Source: JAKVCB01 sp963578605 (GTDB taxonomy: Bacteria > Planctomycetota > Planctomycetia > Pirellulales > Lacipirellulaceae). Taken from it: a DNA stretch of 25,497 bases. The stretch's first letter is position 1. Every line of letters starts with the position of its first letter. The stretch spans positions 1 to 25,497 of the forward strand of contig CAUZEA010000085.1 of NCBI GenBank assembly GCA_963578605.1, written 5' to 3'. The notes under the pieces are model-generated. The model was given only the letters and a program-made list of their open reading frames with translations, was not told the origin of the DNA and searched no databases. Shown here piece after piece: positions 25,033 through 25,497 of this stretch. The translations under genes were made by a program, and so were the position numbers.

Positions 25033-25497
25033 CTAGTAGCCCGTCGGGTGCGAATTGAAAAGCCATTGTTCGGAAATCGGGTTCTCGACAATCCGCCCAA
25101 AATCTTCACTTGTCCGCCGCTGGCCCACAGACGGCCATGCGGAGACTGCCCGCAACTCTGGCATCGCGTCAATTAGCTGGTCAACAAGAGTTTCCGCCAA
25201 CCGCTGTTGCGCGCCGGTCCGGGCATGCGATTGTACGGCTTGCGCCGTCTTCATGACACGTAACATGCGGGCACGAGCCATTACGTCCGGTAACAAAGTA
25301 TCTTCCAACTCGTTAAGCAGTTCATCGACCGGGACGTCAAGAACTGCCTGCCACCGGTAAAGCTGAGAAATCGTCAAATCAAAAGAGGGCTCCTCCTGCT
25401 TTCGAACTTCAGCGACTGAGATACCAAGACGATTCGCCACACAACGCTGCGAAAGTCCCTGCCGGTTTCGCACTTCGGCCAGTTGATGCCCCTTGCC
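25033..25497 (-). CDS. Helix-turn-helix (Xre/Cro-C1 type) protein, 5' end cut by window edge
   Basis: The frame is open through the right edge, and the residues before the first possible start (GTG, 25473) read GKGHQLAE. That is the conserved opening of an Xre-type DNA-binding domain, so the real start is outside. The motif continues LAEVRNRQGLSQRCVANRLG, then ISVAEVRKQE and the LYRWQAVLDVPVDELL recognition-and-dimer segment. About 95 further residues are helical and end in a polar tail. It is probably a transcriptional regulator. It faces rnc tail-to-tail with a ~100-base gap. Confidence 0.78.
   Translation of the reverse strand, partial: GKGHQLAEVRNRQGLSQRCVANRLGISVAEVRKQEEPSFDLTISQLYRWQAVLDVPVDELLNELEDTLLPDVMARARMLRVMKTAQAVQSHARTGAQQRLAETLVDQLIDAMPELRAVSAWPSVGQRRTSEDFGRIVENPISEQWLFNSHPTGY

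Overview
The window looks like a chromosomal segment of a planctomycete, probably Pirellulales-like. This is inferred from a PEP-CTERM exported protein, a lone prepilin-type pseudopilin beside a very large secreted protein of unknown function, weak or missing Shine-Dalgarno sequences at many genes, and tetrahydromethanopterin (H4MPT) biosynthesis genes in an otherwise bacterial core genome. The DNA is moderately GC-rich throughout. I see no insertion sequence, integrase, phage module, CRISPR array, rRNA or convincing tRNA. It reads as a housekeeping region with a few lineage-specific genes.

Layout. 1-2011 (+): the 3' part of a cysteine synthase gene and lipA. 2091-6511 (-): a probable transcription unit of a type II secretion-like pseudopilin, a small hypothetical gene that appears frameshifted, a 952-residue secreted protein and a DUF309 protein. 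6905-8050 (+): an atypical malonyltransferase-fold (FabD-like) protein lacking two hallmark residues. 8436-9746 (+): a PEP-CTERM protein built from degenerate repeats, followed by a strong terminator. 9840-11477 (-): a membrane-anchored PQQ-like beta-propeller. 11607-17587 (+): the H4MPT cluster. 17607-20568 (-): a glycosyltransferase, dapA and pdxJ. 20691-21356 (-): a zinc-ribbon membrane protein. 21946-22281 (+): a small hypothetical protein. 22371-23750 (-): the MgtE magnesium transporter. 24152-24931 (+): RNase III. 25033-25497 (-): a helix-turn-helix gene cut by the window edge.

The most interesting region is 11607-17587. It encodes, in order, a short-chain dehydrogenase with an altered catalytic tetrad, a multidomain dihydropteroate-synthase-like protein, PabB, PabA, a DUF447 flavoprotein-like protein and beta-RFAP synthase. 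Three junctions are 4-base start/stop overlaps, so the last five genes are very probably one translationally coupled operon. Together they would make p-aminobenzoate (PabAB), join it to PRPP (beta-RFAP synthase), and condense the product with a pterin (DHPS-like protein), which are the central steps towards H4MPT. The SDR keeps the Asp and Lys of pteridine reductases but has Phe for the catalytic Tyr. It is a speculative candidate for a pterin-related step.

Limits: all family assignments are by eye from motifs and overall similarity, with no database search. Promoter and operator calls are weak pattern matches.
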